Assembly: GCF_030020805.1 (NCBI RefSeq)
Contig: NZ_CP125098.1
Location: 910,001-974,000, forward strand
Source: Paenibacillus sp. RC67
GTDB taxonomy: Bacteria; Bacillota; Bacilli; Paenibacillales; NBRC-103111
Reading direction: 5' to 3'
DNA length: 64,000 bases
Made by a program: the position numbers and the translations under genes. Positions 1 to 8,986 of this stretch are shown here, piece by piece. Positions within the stretch are counted from its first letter, which is position 1, and each line of letters opens with the position of its first letter. The notes under the pieces were generated by a model. It made no database searches. It was not told the DNA's origin and worked only from the letters and a program-made list of their open reading frames with translations.

Positions 1-59
1 AAGTAGTTTGGCAGCCTTCATTTTATTAAATCTTACTTATAAAAGAGGAGTGGTTATAC

Positions 60-614
60 ATGAGTACATTAAATGAATATTTGTTGGAGAAGCGTGAAGC
101 TTCCATCGCAAGACGCGAAAAAGCGCAGAACGATCCAAATTTAGAGCCTCACCGCTTCGGGGCTAAAGTACGGGCTAAAGGCCGCAGCGGCGTACGTGAA
201 ATCCGTATCCGTGATTTTCAAATCATTAGCGACAGCCCCCCGGATTTTGCAGGGTATGATCTTGGACCCAGCTCTCCTGAGCTGCAGTTGGGTGTATTGG
301 GCAGCTGCTTGACTCACATCACTCTGATTCAAGCGGCTGAGCGCGGAGTAAAGCTGGAATCGCTGGAGGTTGAAGTAACCGGGCAGCAGCATCCGCTGGC
401 AGGCAAGCCGGGCTATGAAGATGTCCCAATCTATCCGCACAATATACAATACAAGCTGCATATCGTATCGCCTGAATCCGATCAAACGATCGCTGAGCTG
501 CATGAAGCGGTGGAACGGGCATGCCCTGTTTTGAACCTGCTAGCGAATCCGCAAATTATCGCAGGTGAGATTATTCATACTTCTCCTGAAGCAAAGCAGG
601 AGCAAGAAGTCTAA
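60..614 (+). CDS. OsmC/Ohr family peroxiredoxin-like protein
   Basis: The protein is 184 aa and probably a cytosolic thiol-dependent peroxidase of the OsmC superfamily. The two family cysteines are visible: Cys83 in a GSCLTH motif at the start of the central helix, and Cys155 in an ACPVLNL motif. This spacing is usual for OsmC proteins, which reduce organic hydroperoxides or act on other sulfur substrates. The ATG follows an AGAGGAG ribosome-binding site. The first 45 residues are charged and less typical. It is a single gene that ends in a shared bidirectional terminator facing the marR gene. The superfamily is clear; the substrate is not. Confidence 0.85.
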   Translation: MSTLNEYLLEKREASIARREKAQNDPNLEPHRFGAKVRAKGRSGVREIRIRDFQIISDSPPDFAGYDLGPSSPELQLGVLGSCLTHITLIQAAERGVKLESLEVEVTGQQHPLAGKPGYEDVPIYPHNIQYKLHIVSPESDQTIAELHEAVERACPVLNLLANPQIIAGEIIHTSPEAKQEQEV

Positions 615-645
615 TTGTTCATCCTGCTAAAGCTCCGTTAATGTA

Positions 646-696
646 AAATACCCGAAAGATAGACAGCATCCCCCTGCTGACTATTTTCGGGTATTT
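646..696. terminator. Bidirectional terminator between osmC-like gene and marR
   Basis: The arms AAATACCCGAAA (646-657) and TTTCGGGTATTT (685-696) are perfectly complementary. They enclose a further stem made of ATAG-CAGCA and TGCTG-CTAT. It lies between two convergent genes and can serve both. Confidence 0.85.
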
Positions 697-714
697 GATT
701 GTATCACCGATTCA

Positions 715-1185
715 CTACTTCTTCTCTCGATCTAGATTAGCAATCATCTTCTGGTAGCTTGCTATAAGCAGCTCCATTTCCTCCTCGGAAAATCCAGTCC
801 ACATGCCTTCTGAAATTTCCGTGTAACGTTCGATCATCTTTTGCATAATGGCTTGACCGGATTCCGTGATTTGCAGCAAAGTTGTTCTTCTATCGTTTTC
901 CGGAATGATGCGTTCGATATATCCTTTTTTCACCAGTTTATTAGAAAGGTTGGTGACTGCCGATAGAGTGACGCCGAGCGAATCAGCCAGGTAGGAACAA
1001 GTCTTTTTGCCTTCCCTGTTCACTATTTGCAGCAAGGCGTATTGGGAGTCGGTCAGATCGTAGCTCCATATGATTTTAGTGAACTCAAACACAAAATCCG
1101 AAATTTGTTGAGCATATAAACGAGACAGCTCTTTTTTCTTTCCAGTCAGCAATAAGGCCACCTCAGTCGAGTATAAGTCAGGCAT
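715..1185 (-). CDS. MarR family transcriptional regulator
   Basis: A 156-aa winged-helix DNA-binding protein. The central part (about residues 35-105) has the MarR layout: a recognition-helix region LGVTLSAVTNLSNKLVKKGYI followed by a wing with the conserved ENDRRTTLLQIT sequence (D-x-R). It is the second gene of an operon with the short-chain dehydrogenase, 13 nt downstream, so it is likely an autoregulator that also controls that enzyme. AAGGACAGG precedes the ATG. The ligand cannot be told from sequence. Confidence 0.85.
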   Translation of the reverse strand: MPDLYSTEVALLLTGKKKELSRLYAQQISDFVFEFTKIIWSYDLTDSQYALLQIVNREGKKTCSYLADSLGVTLSAVTNLSNKLVKKGYIERIIPENDRRTTLLQITESGQAIMQKMIERYTEISEGMWTGFSEEEMELLIASYQKMIANLDREKK

Positions 1186-1198
1186 TGGATGCCTGTCC

Positions 1199-1948
1199 TT
1201 ATCTTAACATAACAGAGCCGCCGTCAACCATAATGGTTTGACCCGTAATAAAGCTGGCATCCTCGCTAGCCAAGAAGACAGCGACGCGGCCGATATCCTG
1301 CTCGCAGTCTCCCATGCGTTTTAACGGGATTTTGTTAACGGTCTCTTCGTATGCGTCAGGAAAATGTTCTTTCCATTGCTCAACGCCAGGGGAGAGGGCG
1401 ATAGGGCTAATCAGGTTTACATTGATCTGGTATTGCCCCCACTCATTAGCGACCACTCGAGATAGTCCGCGAATGGCTTCCTTGGCTGCCGCATAAGAGG
1501 CTTGTGTCACCATTCCCGTTAAGCCCGCACCGGAAGCGAAGTTAATGACACTTCCCTTGGTTTCCTTCAAATAAGGGAAGCACTCCTGCATCAGATTGAA
1601 TGTTGGGTAAAATCCGGTGTTGAAGGAAAGCGCCAAATCCTCCGGCTTCGTTTCTGTAAACAGTATTTGCTTGGAAGCATGAGCGTTATTCACTAATATA
1701 TTTATTTTTCCGAACGTTTGAACGGTCTCGTTTACGATTCGTTTAATTTCTTCTCTATCCGATATATTGGCTTTAATGAATTTGCCGCGGCTAATCTCAT
1801 TCAGTTCTTTCTCTGTTGCCGCGCCCTTCTCATCATTAATATCCACAATGACTACGTAGGCTCCTTCCTTAGCCATAGCAAGAGCCATTCCTCTGCCTAT
1901 GCCGGATGCCCCGCCGGTTATAATTGCAATTTTTTGCTCTAATTTCAT
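1199..1948 (-). CDS. SDR family NAD(P)-dependent oxidoreductase
   Basis: A classical short-chain dehydrogenase of 249 aa. The cofactor motif TGGASGIG is at residues 11-18, NNAH at 87-90, and the catalytic residues Ser139, Tyr152 and Lys156 are present (SYAAAKEA). The C-terminal segment GQTIMVDGG is typical of FabG-like enzymes. Asp36 after the second strand (VIVDIND) suggests NAD rather than NADP; this is inference. The ATG at 1948 was chosen because GAGAGGTGG lies 6 nt upstream; a GTG at 1960 would overlap that site. It is first in an operon with marR. The substrate is unknown. Confidence 0.85.
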   Translation of the reverse strand: MKLEQKIAIITGGASGIGRGMALAMAKEGAYVVIVDINDEKGAATEKELNEISRGKFIKANISDREEIKRIVNETVQTFGKINILVNNAHASKQILFTETKPEDLALSFNTGFYPTFNLMQECFPYLKETKGSVINFASGAGLTGMVTQASYAAAKEAIRGLSRVVANEWGQYQINVNLISPIALSPGVEQWKEHFPDAYEETVNKIPLKRMGDCEQDIGRVAVFLASEDASFITGQTIMVDGGSVMLR

Positions 1949-1979
1949 TGTGAATTCCACCTCTCGAATTTTAATTTCT

Positions 1980-2008
1980 ATATATTAATAGTTTAAATGT
2001 CTTAACAA
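1980..2008 (-). promoter_or_regulatory. Promoter and possible MarR site for SDR-marR operon
   Basis: Reading leftward, TTGTTA (2008-2003), a 17-nt spacer and ATATAT (1985-1980) form a SigA-like promoter. An imperfect 16-bp palindrome, GTTTAAATGTCTTAAC (1991-2006), covers the spacer and part of the -35 element. That is where a MarR repressor would be expected to bind. Confidence 0.45.
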
Positions 2009-2250
2009 TTTACATTATAGGCTTGTTCCTAATCCGCAGTCAATACATGAGCAGGTTTGATGAATAGAGAATTGCAGTGAATGACGGAGAAAAATGGATG
2101 TGATGAATGTAAAAAAAGCAGACGTGAATTTTGACCGAATCTATATGAAGATAGAGAATGCGATAATGCTGTTTTTTCTATATAATGATAAAGTGAAGTT
2201 TATCCTATTTTTGATCATATTGATTACTGAGACACCGGGGGTACCTAGCC

Positions 2251-4584
2251 ATGATGAAAAGAATCCGATTCAAAAGCCGCAGTGTTATGACGACATGGCT
2301 TATCTCTTATATTTCTGTTCTGCTTGTCCCCATTATTATTAGTGTCATCATTTATATAGCTACACTTCGTATTGTGGAGAATGAAGTGAATCGATCGAAT
2401 GAACTGCTATTGACTCAGATCGAACAAGCTATCGATAGCAAGCTGAAGAGCCTGGAGCAGCTCACTTTGGAAATCGCTTACAACAAAAAGGTGACAAGCT
2501 TTATTAATGTGAGCGCACCGCTGACGGACAATGATCATTTTCAGCTGTTTAATATAGCGGAGGACGTCAGAGTGTTTAAGATGGCTAACGATTTTATAAG
2601 TCAACTATACGTCTACTACAGGAACAGCAATACGGTGCTGTCTTCATACAACCGCATGAACAGCGAGACCTTATATTCGGTGCTGCGGCAGACGAAGGAT
2701 ACGAAATATGAAGAATGGTCGGACTATTTTGCCCAAAAATATATCCAGGGCTACACTCCCGTACTCAATTGGACCGAAAAGGGAGTAGAGAAGTCCGTCA
2801 TGTACGCCAGGACGATACTTGGTGACTTTCCGGATTCGTCGGGCGCGGTCATCATGTTCGTGATGAAAGATTCCAAGCTGCTGGAGACGATTCCTCCGCA
2901 GGCAAACGCATCCGTTCTTATTATGGACAAGCAGAATCGCGTGGTGGCGACCAATGTAGGTGAGCAGGACATTCCTTCGGATCTGCAGTACGACATGCTT
3001 ACAGGGGCAAAGGGGCTATTGTATGAGAAAGGTGCAGATGGTCGGAAGCTTGCGCTTTCGTACACGACTTCCGATGTAACCGGTTGGAAATATGTATCCC
3101 TCATTCCGGCAGACATCTACTCGGAAAAAATGGATTTTGTGAAGAAAGTGACGTTGTGGAGCGTGTTTTTGTGCTTCTTGTTCGGAGGCATTGTGACGTA
3201 TTTATTTTTGAGGAAAAATTATTTGCCCATCCGCACCTTAATTGAGAGCTTGTCCAAAAAAGCGGGGGTATCGTTCGATATCGGCTCCAACGAATATGTA
3301 TTTTTCCAAGCGGCTATGAATAACACCTTTGCGGAAAAAGAAGAGGTATATCAGCGGCTCAAGCAGCATCATAACGCAATCCGTTCTCACTTCTTGCGGA
3401 GATTGTTAAAGGGACAGATCGACGGAGGGGTACCGCTTCATGAATCGTTGGCCGCTCACGATATTGTGCTGCAATCGAATCAATTTGCCGTGCTGCTGTT
3501 CCATGTCGAGAATTACGGCAAGTTCGACGATTCCTCGGAGCAGCCGAGATTCGACCATAAAGCGCAGACACTGTATTTTGTCATTACGAACGTTATCGAG
3601 GAGCTGGCAGGGGCCGATAGTCCGGCTTATACCGTTGAAATGGATGATGTGCTCGCTTGTATTATTAACGTAAATGTAGGACAGCAGGATTCGCGCAAGG
3701 AGCTCCAGCGGATAGCGGACAGTGCCAAAGCTTTTATTAAAGAGCACATTCATGCCGAATTAACGGTATCGATCAGTGGGGTACAGCAAGAGCTGGTGGG
3801 TATTGCCCAAGCTTATCAAGAGGCGATGGAAGCGATGGAGTACCGGATCGTTATGGGCAGCGGTGAGATCATTTCCTATGATGAGATGAAGGATAGCGAT
3901 GCGGAGCGGTCTAGACGTACTTACGATTACCCAATGCATGTGGAGCAGCAGTTTATTTATTTCATTAAAACCGGCAACGTGGATAAAGCCCAAGAGCTCT
4001 TGGAGCAAATATTCGAGAAAAATGTATCCGGTATTTCCATGTCCGTCCGCATGGCCCAGTGCCTCATGTTCGATTTGGTCAGCACGATGCTGAAGACGAT
4101 TGACGAAGTGAATGCGAGCAGCCGGAAGGAATTTTTCGATCAAGCTGACTCCATTGACCGATTGATGAGCTGCAAAACCATTAAGGAAATGAAAATTCAT
4201 ATTAACGACGTGCTGCTGCAGGTGTGTGAGTACATCAACGAGGAAAAGAAAAATCATCACAAGCATTTTGTAGAGCAAATCCAGGCGTATGTGAAGGAGC
4301 ACTTCAATGAGGAGAGCTTGAACATATCGATGATTGGAGGCGCGTTCGATCTGACTCCTTCTTATGTTTCACGTCTGTTTAAGGAGTATACAGGCGAAGC
4401 GCTGCTTGATTTCATTAACAAAACCCGCTTGGAAGAGGCTAAGAAGCTGCTGATTGAGCAAAAGTATACGGTTAACGAGGTAGCTGGCAAGGTTGGTTAC
4501 AGTGACGTCAATACGTTTTTGCGTATTTTCAAAAAGTTCGAGGGCATTACGCCCGGCAAGTTCACGAAAACCCCTCCGATGTAA
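2251..4584 (+). CDS. Membrane-anchored AraC family regulator with extracellular sensor domain
   Basis: A 777-aa one-component sensor-regulator of the type found beside sugar ABC transporters in Paenibacillus. Order: TM1 about residues 14-36, an extracellular Cache-like sensor to about 298, TM2 about 300-320, a coiled/linker and GGDEF-like fold region, and a C-terminal AraC domain (about 672-773) with two helix-turn-helix motifs (LTPSYVSRLFKEYTG and the GYSDVNTFLRIFKKFEG signature). It probably senses extracellular saccharide and activates the downstream lyase/transport genes. GGGGG lies 8 nt before the ATG. It is followed by a hairpin terminator, so it is transcribed separately from the PL6 gene. 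Confidence 0.88.
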   Translation: MMKRIRFKSRSVMTTWLISYISVLLVPIIISVIIYIATLRIVENEVNRSNELLLTQIEQAIDSKLKSLEQLTLEIAYNKKVTSFINVSAPLTDNDHFQLFNIAEDVRVFKMANDFISQLYVYYRNSNTVLSSYNRMNSETLYSVLRQTKDTKYEEWSDYFAQKYIQGYTPVLNWTEKGVEKSVMYARTILGDFPDSSGAVIMFVMKDSKLLETIPPQANASVLIMDKQNRVVATNVGEQDIPSDLQYDMLTGAKGLLYEKGADGRKLALSYTTSDVTGWKYVSLIPADIYSEKMDFVKKVTLWSVFLCFLFGGIVTYLFLRKNYLPIRTLIESLSKKAGVSFDIGSNEYVFFQAAMNNTFAEKEEVYQRLKQHHNAIRSHFLRRLLKGQIDGGVPLHESLAAHDIVLQSNQFAVLLFHVENYGKFDDSSEQPRFDHKAQTLYFVITNVIEELAGADSPAYTVEMDDVLACIINVNVGQQDSRKELQRIADSAKAFIKEHIHAELTVSISGVQQELVGIAQAYQEAMEAMEYRIVMGSGEIISYDEMKDSDAERSRRTYDYPMHVEQQFIYFIKTGNVDKAQELLEQIFEKNVSGISMSVRMAQCLMFDLVSTMLKTIDEVNASSRKEFFDQADSIDRLMSCKTIKEMKIHINDVLLQVCEYINEEKKNHHKHFVEQIQAYVKEHFNEESLNISMIGGAFDLTPSYVSRLFKEYTGEALLDFINKTRLEEAKKLLIEQKYTVNEVAGKVGYSDVNTFLRIFKKFEGITPGKFTKTPPM

Positions 4585-4607
4585 AAAATTTCACCCCGTT
4601 ATTTTCT

Positions 4608-4644
4608 ACAGAGCCGTTCAAAAGCTATGCTTTTGCGGCTCTGT
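4608..4644 (+). terminator. Terminator after AraC-type regulator
   Basis: ACAGAGCCG (4608-4616) pairs with CGGCTCTGT (4636-4644), with an inner AAAAGC/GCTTTT stem. A T-rich stretch follows about 20 nt downstream. Confidence 0.75.
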
Positions 4645-4723
4645 TGTATGTTGGTACGCTTTTTTAATTTTAAGGCGGTCAAGTTTGTTTTTTAATGATC
4701 ATTTTACATTTTCGAGATTTACT

Positions 4724-4769
4724 TTGACCCGCTAACGGGTGTTCATATTAATTGAGTGCGCACTCAATT
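4724..4769 (+). promoter_or_regulatory. Promoter and 20-bp palindromic operator upstream of PL6 lyase
   Basis: TTGACC (4724-4729), a 17-nt spacer and ATTAAT (4747-4752) look like a SigA promoter. A perfect 20-bp palindrome, AATTGAGTGCGCACTCAATT (4750-4769), overlaps the end of the -10 element and the expected transcription start. The symmetry with a central CG suggests a LacI- or TetR-type repressor; AraC proteins usually use direct repeats. No such repressor gene is adjacent. Confidence 0.55.
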
Positions 4770-4794
4770 CTATCGAGACGTAAGGAGGGATGGC

Positions 4795-4824
4795 ATGAAG
4801 AAGAAGAAGCAGTCGATATTTTGA
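4795..4824 (+). CDS. Possible 9-codon leader peptide
   Basis: A micro-ORF encoding MKKKKQSIF, preceded by TAAGGAGGG, one of the strongest ribosome-binding sites in the window, and ended by consecutive TGA TAA stops. It lies between the palindromic operator and the PL6 gene, so it would be translated from the leader of that transcript. It could be a translational leader or the relic of a longer gene. There is no homology evidence. Confidence 0.3.
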   Translation: MKKKKQSIF

Positions 4825-4894
4825 TAACGCTTCCTTTTTCGCATTTCTGATTCTGAAATTATAAAAAATGACTACAAAGGACGGTGCTTACTTA

Positions 4895-6832
4895 ATGATG
4901 AAAAGAAGAATGTGGTCACTCTGCTTATGCTTGCTGCTGCTCACAGCGTTAGTTCCTGGAATGGGCTATGCCGCTGATGCCAAATTCTCGATTGCGGCTT
5001 CTGCCGTGAGCGCTAGTGCGGATGATGGCAATGTGCCTGCCAATACAGTTGACGGCAACCTGGCTACACGCTGGTCGGCAAGCGGAGATAATCAATGGAT
5101 TCAATACGACTTAGGCTCCAATAAAAAGGTCGCGTATGTCAAAATCGCCTTCCAAAGCGGGGATACGCGCACCTTTAATTTCGATATCAAAACATCAACG
5201 GACGGAACGACGTTCACGTCGGCTATGTCTAACGTAACGAGTGCCCTGAACAACAGCCTGCAGACCTTCGATTTTCCAGATGTAGGCTCTGCTCGTTATG
5301 TACGCATTATGGGCCATATGAATTCGGTCAGTGCGTGGAACAGCTATACGGAGGTTGAAATTTACGGGGAAGCTGCTTCCAGCTCGAATGTTGTGAATGT
5401 TTCGACTTCTGCCCAATTGGTGACGGCATTAAACAATGCGACTGCCGGAACGGAGATTGTTTTGGCGAACGGCACGTATTACAATTCCAGTAATTCAGAG
5501 AGTCCTGTTGTAGCCGGACGATTCGTTATTTCAAGTAAAAACGGCACCAGCAGCCAACCTATAACGATCCGTGCTGCTAATCAAGGCCAAGCCATCATTT
5601 CCGGCAGCTTCCGTGTCAATACATCCTCTTATATTGTATTTAAAGGGTTGAAGCTTACAAGTACTGCATTGACTCCAGGCATATCTTTGAATGCAAGTAA
5701 TAATATCCGCCTTACGAATAACTTCTTCAAGCTGCAGCAAAGCGACCCCAACACGTTAGTCAAATGGGTGGAGCTTACCGGGGCTAACAGCCATCATAAC
5801 CAGATAGATCATAATGAATTTGGACCCCGTAACGGGATTGGGCAGATGATTTCCGTCGATGGAGCCGGTACTCAAGTCTCCCAATACGATACGATTGAGT
5901 ATAACTACTTCCATGACTGGAGTTATATTACGGACAACGGCGGCGAAAATATTCGCGTCGGTTTATCCGGGATGTCCATGTCGGATGGCTTCGCTACCGT
6001 GCAGTACAATTTATTCGAAAATACCGATAATGACGATGAAGTAATCTCAGTCAAGAGCAGTCATAACACGGTCAGATACAATACCGTTAAAAACTCACGA
6101 GGGCAAATGACGGCTCGTCATGGTCATTCGAACAGCTATTACGGCAATTTCATTTTTGGTGACGGTGTGAAAGCCAAGGTGGGCGGCTTCCGCATTTACG
6201 GAAACGACCACAAAATTTATAACAACTATATGTCGGGTCTGACTATGGATGCCATCAATGTCGATAGTGGTGATTATGATGGAGGCTCTGACGGCTACAG
6301 CACCAATCCAACCAAAGATGATTTGGCCAAACATTGGAAAGTGTACCGAGCTGAAATCGTCAATAACACGATTGTCAACAGTACCAGCGGCATTAATGTC
6401 GGGATGAAAACAAGAACGCCGAACTACGCTCCTCAAGACGTAAAAATAGCTAACAATCTCATGGTCGGCATTAATAGTACGCCTATGTACAACGTAGGAA
6501 CGGCTACTAACACTGTATTCACGAACAATATCGGCTTCGGTCAAAACGCGAGCAACTTTAATGCGACCAACGCTCAGGTGAAAAATGCGGATCCAAGCAT
6601 GGTCGATGTAAACGAGGGGACGTCCGCAAGCCCGCTTATGCTGAAAAAGCTCTCATCGGCAAGTACGCAGGCAATCAACGCATCCGGTGGAACGTTCTCT
6701 TATGTAACTGAAGATATGGACGGTGAAGCTCGTTCGGGCATCAGTGACATCGGAGCAGATGAATATTATGCAACCAGCTCCAATATTCGTAAACCTTTGA
6801 CTACCGCAGATGTAGGTCCGGTAACATCATAG
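4895..6832 (+). CDS. Secreted polysaccharide lyase family 6 with N-terminal discoidin (F5/8C) domain
   Basis: A 645-aa secreted protein. A signal peptide (about 1-27, cleavage near GYAADA) is followed by an F5/8 type C carbohydrate-binding domain (about 30-158) and a right-handed beta-helix of the chondroitinase B/alginate lyase type (PL6, about 165-560). The Bronsted base/acid pair of PL6 is present: Lys387 (SVKSS) and Arg408 (ARHGH). Their 21-residue spacing equals Lys250-Arg271 of Pedobacter chondroitinase B. Glu382 and Asp380 match calcium-ligand positions. It would cut a uronic-acid polysaccharide outside the cell. AAAGGACGG favours the ATG at 4895 over the one at 4868. Alginate versus dermatan specificity is unresolved. 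Confidence 0.85.
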   Translation: MMKRRMWSLCLCLLLLTALVPGMGYAADAKFSIAASAVSASADDGNVPANTVDGNLATRWSASGDNQWIQYDLGSNKKVAYVKIAFQSGDTRTFNFDIKTSTDGTTFTSAMSNVTSALNNSLQTFDFPDVGSARYVRIMGHMNSVSAWNSYTEVEIYGEAASSSNVVNVSTSAQLVTALNNATAGTEIVLANGTYYNSSNSESPVVAGRFVISSKNGTSSQPITIRAANQGQAIISGSFRVNTSSYIVFKGLKLTSTALTPGISLNASNNIRLTNNFFKLQQSDPNTLVKWVELTGANSHHNQIDHNEFGPRNGIGQMISVDGAGTQVSQYDTIEYNYFHDWSYITDNGGENIRVGLSGMSMSDGFATVQYNLFENTDNDDEVISVKSSHNTVRYNTVKNSRGQMTARHGHSNSYYGNFIFGDGVKAKVGGFRIYGNDHKIYNNYMSGLTMDAINVDSGDYDGGSDGYSTNPTKDDLAKHWKVYRAEIVNNTIVNSTSGINVGMKTRTPNYAPQDVKIANNLMVGINSTPMYNVGTATNTVFTNNIGFGQNASNFNATNAQVKNADPSMVDVNEGTSASPLMLKKLSSASTQAINASGGTFSYVTEDMDGEARSGISDIGADEYYATSSNIRKPLTTADVGPVTS

Positions 6833-7256
6833 CGCTAATTTGAACCAGGGGAGGGGCTTCCTTCCCTTTTTCATAACCTTAGAATACAAGCTGTTCTTTA
6901 GAACAGGAGTCTGTCGAGAAGCCCATTCCTTCAATGATAGCAAAAAATGGAATGGGATACCCTACCGGAGTACCACGCATGCATCTGAAGTATCATGGGT
7001 TTCTCGAAATCTCACTGCTCTGCAGAACAGTTCCTATAGATTTGGCAGCAGCTTACTTACAAAACACGACATTTTCTAACAATTGCAGAGCAATAGCTAA
7101 AGTACCGATAGGGAAGTATCGATTTTATCGACGATTTCACTTTTTAAAGATAGGCATAGGACCGAGGTCGTATCATAATGAGGCCATGAGTGCACTCCAT
7201 AAGTTTCATTGATATCGAGAATGGATAACGCGAAAAGTAGGAACAGGGGGATTTAA
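6833..7256. other. Intergenic region between PL6 gene and SBP gene
   Basis: 424 nt without a convincing gene. It holds a weak GC-rich hairpin with a T-run (about 6848-6872), one short copy of the dispersed palindromic repeat (about 6906-7010), and about 240 nt of AT-rich sequence that must contain the promoter of the SBP operon. No clear -35/-10 pair stands out. A small hairpin CGATA/TATCG occurs near 7108-7123. Confidence 0.5.
6906..7010 (-). repeat. Dispersed palindromic element, short copy (copy 4)
   Basis: The terminal inverted repeats TCGAGAAGCCCAT (6914-6926) and ATGGGTTTCTCGA (6995-7007) match at 12 of 13 positions. Between them lie an inner stem (CCCATTCC/GGAATGGG) and the family end block GGGATACCCTACCGGAGTACC followed by GCATCTGAAG. 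It lacks the long internal hairpin of copies 1 and 2. It starts about 74 nt after the PL6 stop codon. Confidence 0.7.
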
Positions 7257-8906
7257 ATGAGCCATAAACATCAATCAGTAAAAAAAGTTGTAGGTGTCGG
7301 ACTTGCCATAAGTTTAGCCGGTGGTTTAGTTCTTGCAGGTTGCAGTAAGTCGCCAACGGATAGCGGTAACGGAAGCGGAGGAAAGGACCCGGCGAAAGGG
7401 CAAGCTGGCTTAGGTAGTACGTACCCGCTGCAGACGACCGAGGGACTTACCTCTTGGGAGAGTCTGAATAATAACGCCACCACCTTCGCACCCAATTTGA
7501 CTGATCTGCCTTTCGGCAAGCAGTTGGAGAAGGAAACAGGGGTAAAGGTGAAATATATTCACCCGTCCGACAATCAAACTAAAGAACAATTCAATCTGAT
7601 GATTGCATCGAATGAACTGCCCGATACGGTGGAGTATGACTGGACCGGACGCAGCGCAGGCTCGTATCCTGGTGGTCCTGAGAAAGCTATTGCTGACAAG
7701 GTTATCGTTCCATTGAACGATATTATCGATAAGTATGCGCCGAACCTGAAGAAGAAGCTGCAGGCGGACAAAGAGCTCGACAAAATGATCAAGACGGACA
7801 GCGGGAAATATTATGTGTTCCCCATGATTCGTAATCCTTCCGGTCTTGTATTCCGCGGTCCGATTATCCGTAAAGACTGGCTCGATGATCTTGGACTTCA
7901 AATGCCGACGACCGTAGATGAGTGGGAAACAGTACTGAAAGCATTCAAAGAGAAGAAGGGTGCTACCGCTCCTTTATCCGTCACGTATGTGAACGGCAAT
8001 CTGGAAATGCGTGATGCTTTCATCGGCGCCTACAAAACATCCAACACGTTCTACTTGGACGATCAGGGCAAAGTGAAATTCGGTCCTATCGATCCTCAGT
8101 ACAAGGATGCTTTGGCATTGCTGCGTAAATGGTATGCGGAAGGGCTGTTTGATAAGGATTTTGCGTTAACGGATGGCAAAGCGCTGGATACCAAAATGCT
8201 AAGCGGACAAACCGGAGCAACGGTCGGTCTGCAAAGCGGCGGCTTGGGTAAATGGTTGGATACGATGAAAGGGAAGGACCCTAAATACAATCTGGTAGCT
8301 GCACCCTATCCTTCGCTTAAAAAGGGCGAGACGCCGTTCACCGGGCATCGTGATTTCAAATACAGTCCTGGAGCGAGCAAAGCAATCACTACTGGCGCCA
8401 AAAATCCAGAATTGGTTGCCAAGTGGCTCGATTACGCTTACAGCGAAAAAGGCGGGCTGCTCTTTAACTTCGGTATCGAAGGCGACAGCTATACGATGGA
8501 TAAAGGCATTCCTAAATATACGGATAAAATTGTGAAGAACGATAAGTACAACCTGCAGCAAATGATTGCGCAGTATACGAAGCCGAATGGTCCTTATGAA
8601 GCGGACGAACGTAGAAGCTGGAATTCTTATAAGCAGCAGGACGATGCTCCGGCAATTTGGGGAGCTACGGATGCGGAGAAGCACACGATTCCGTTATTCC
8701 TGACTCCGACTATCGAGGAGAGCAAGGAGCTCGGCAAAATCATTAATGACGTAACCAACTATAAAGAAGAAATGTTCGTGAAATTCGTAGTCGGTAAAGA
8801 ACCGCTCGATAATTACGATACGTATGTGGCTCAGATCAAGAAGCTTGGCATTGAGCGTGCGGTCAAAATATATCAAGATGCACTCGATCGTTATAACAAA
8901 CGTTAA
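7257..8906 (+). CDS. ABC transporter substrate-binding lipoprotein (LplA-like)
   Basis: A 549-aa extracellular solute-binding protein of the large oligosaccharide type. The signal peptide ends in a lipobox LAGC with Cys29 as the lipidated residue, followed by a Ser/Gly-rich linker. The body contains segments typical of these proteins, such as IRKDWLDDLGLQMPTTVDEW and WYAEGLFDKDFALTDG. It delivers saccharides to the two permeases encoded directly downstream. An AGGAACAGGGGG ribosome-binding site precedes the ATG. It is first in an operon with both permeases; a hairpin separates it from them. Confidence 0.9.
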   Translation: MSHKHQSVKKVVGVGLAISLAGGLVLAGCSKSPTDSGNGSGGKDPAKGQAGLGSTYPLQTTEGLTSWESLNNNATTFAPNLTDLPFGKQLEKETGVKVKYIHPSDNQTKEQFNLMIASNELPDTVEYDWTGRSAGSYPGGPEKAIADKVIVPLNDIIDKYAPNLKKKLQADKELDKMIKTDSGKYYVFPMIRNPSGLVFRGPIIRKDWLDDLGLQMPTTVDEWETVLKAFKEKKGATAPLSVTYVNGNLEMRDAFIGAYKTSNTFYLDDQGKVKFGPIDPQYKDALALLRKWYAEGLFDKDFALTDGKALDTKMLSGQTGATVGLQSGGLGKWLDTMKGKDPKYNLVAAPYPSLKKGETPFTGHRDFKYSPGASKAITTGAKNPELVAKWLDYAYSEKGGLLFNFGIEGDSYTMDKGIPKYTDKIVKNDKYNLQQMIAQYTKPNGPYEADERRSWNSYKQQDDAPAIWGATDAEKHTIPLFLTPTIEESKELGKIINDVTNYKEEMFVKFVVGKEPLDNYDTYVAQIKKLGIERAVKIYQDALDRYNKR

Positions 8907-8926
8907 TTTTGTATGCTGATGGAGGG

Positions 8927-8953
8927 GAATCTGGCAGTCCTGACTGCCGATTC
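8927..8953 (+). other. Intercistronic hairpin between SBP and permease genes
   Basis: GAATC-t-GGCAGT (8927-8938) pairs with ACTGCC-GATTC (8943-8953), leaving a CCTG loop. No T-run follows, so it is probably an mRNA stabiliser or partial attenuator rather than a full terminator, letting the SBP be made in excess. The second transport operon has a hairpin at the same position. Confidence 0.6.
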
Positions 8954-8986
8954 TCTTCTAACTACAACCAGAGAGAGGGAATGAGG

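Noticed and set aside
2094..2342. Rightward 82-codon frame overlapping the start of the Cache-AraC gene
   Set aside because: No ribosome-binding site, overlaps a well-supported gene, and no recognisable protein features.
6840..7212. Overlapping short frames between the PL6 and SBP genes
   Set aside because: They run through a dispersed repeat and lack ribosome-binding sites; the sequence is not protein-like.
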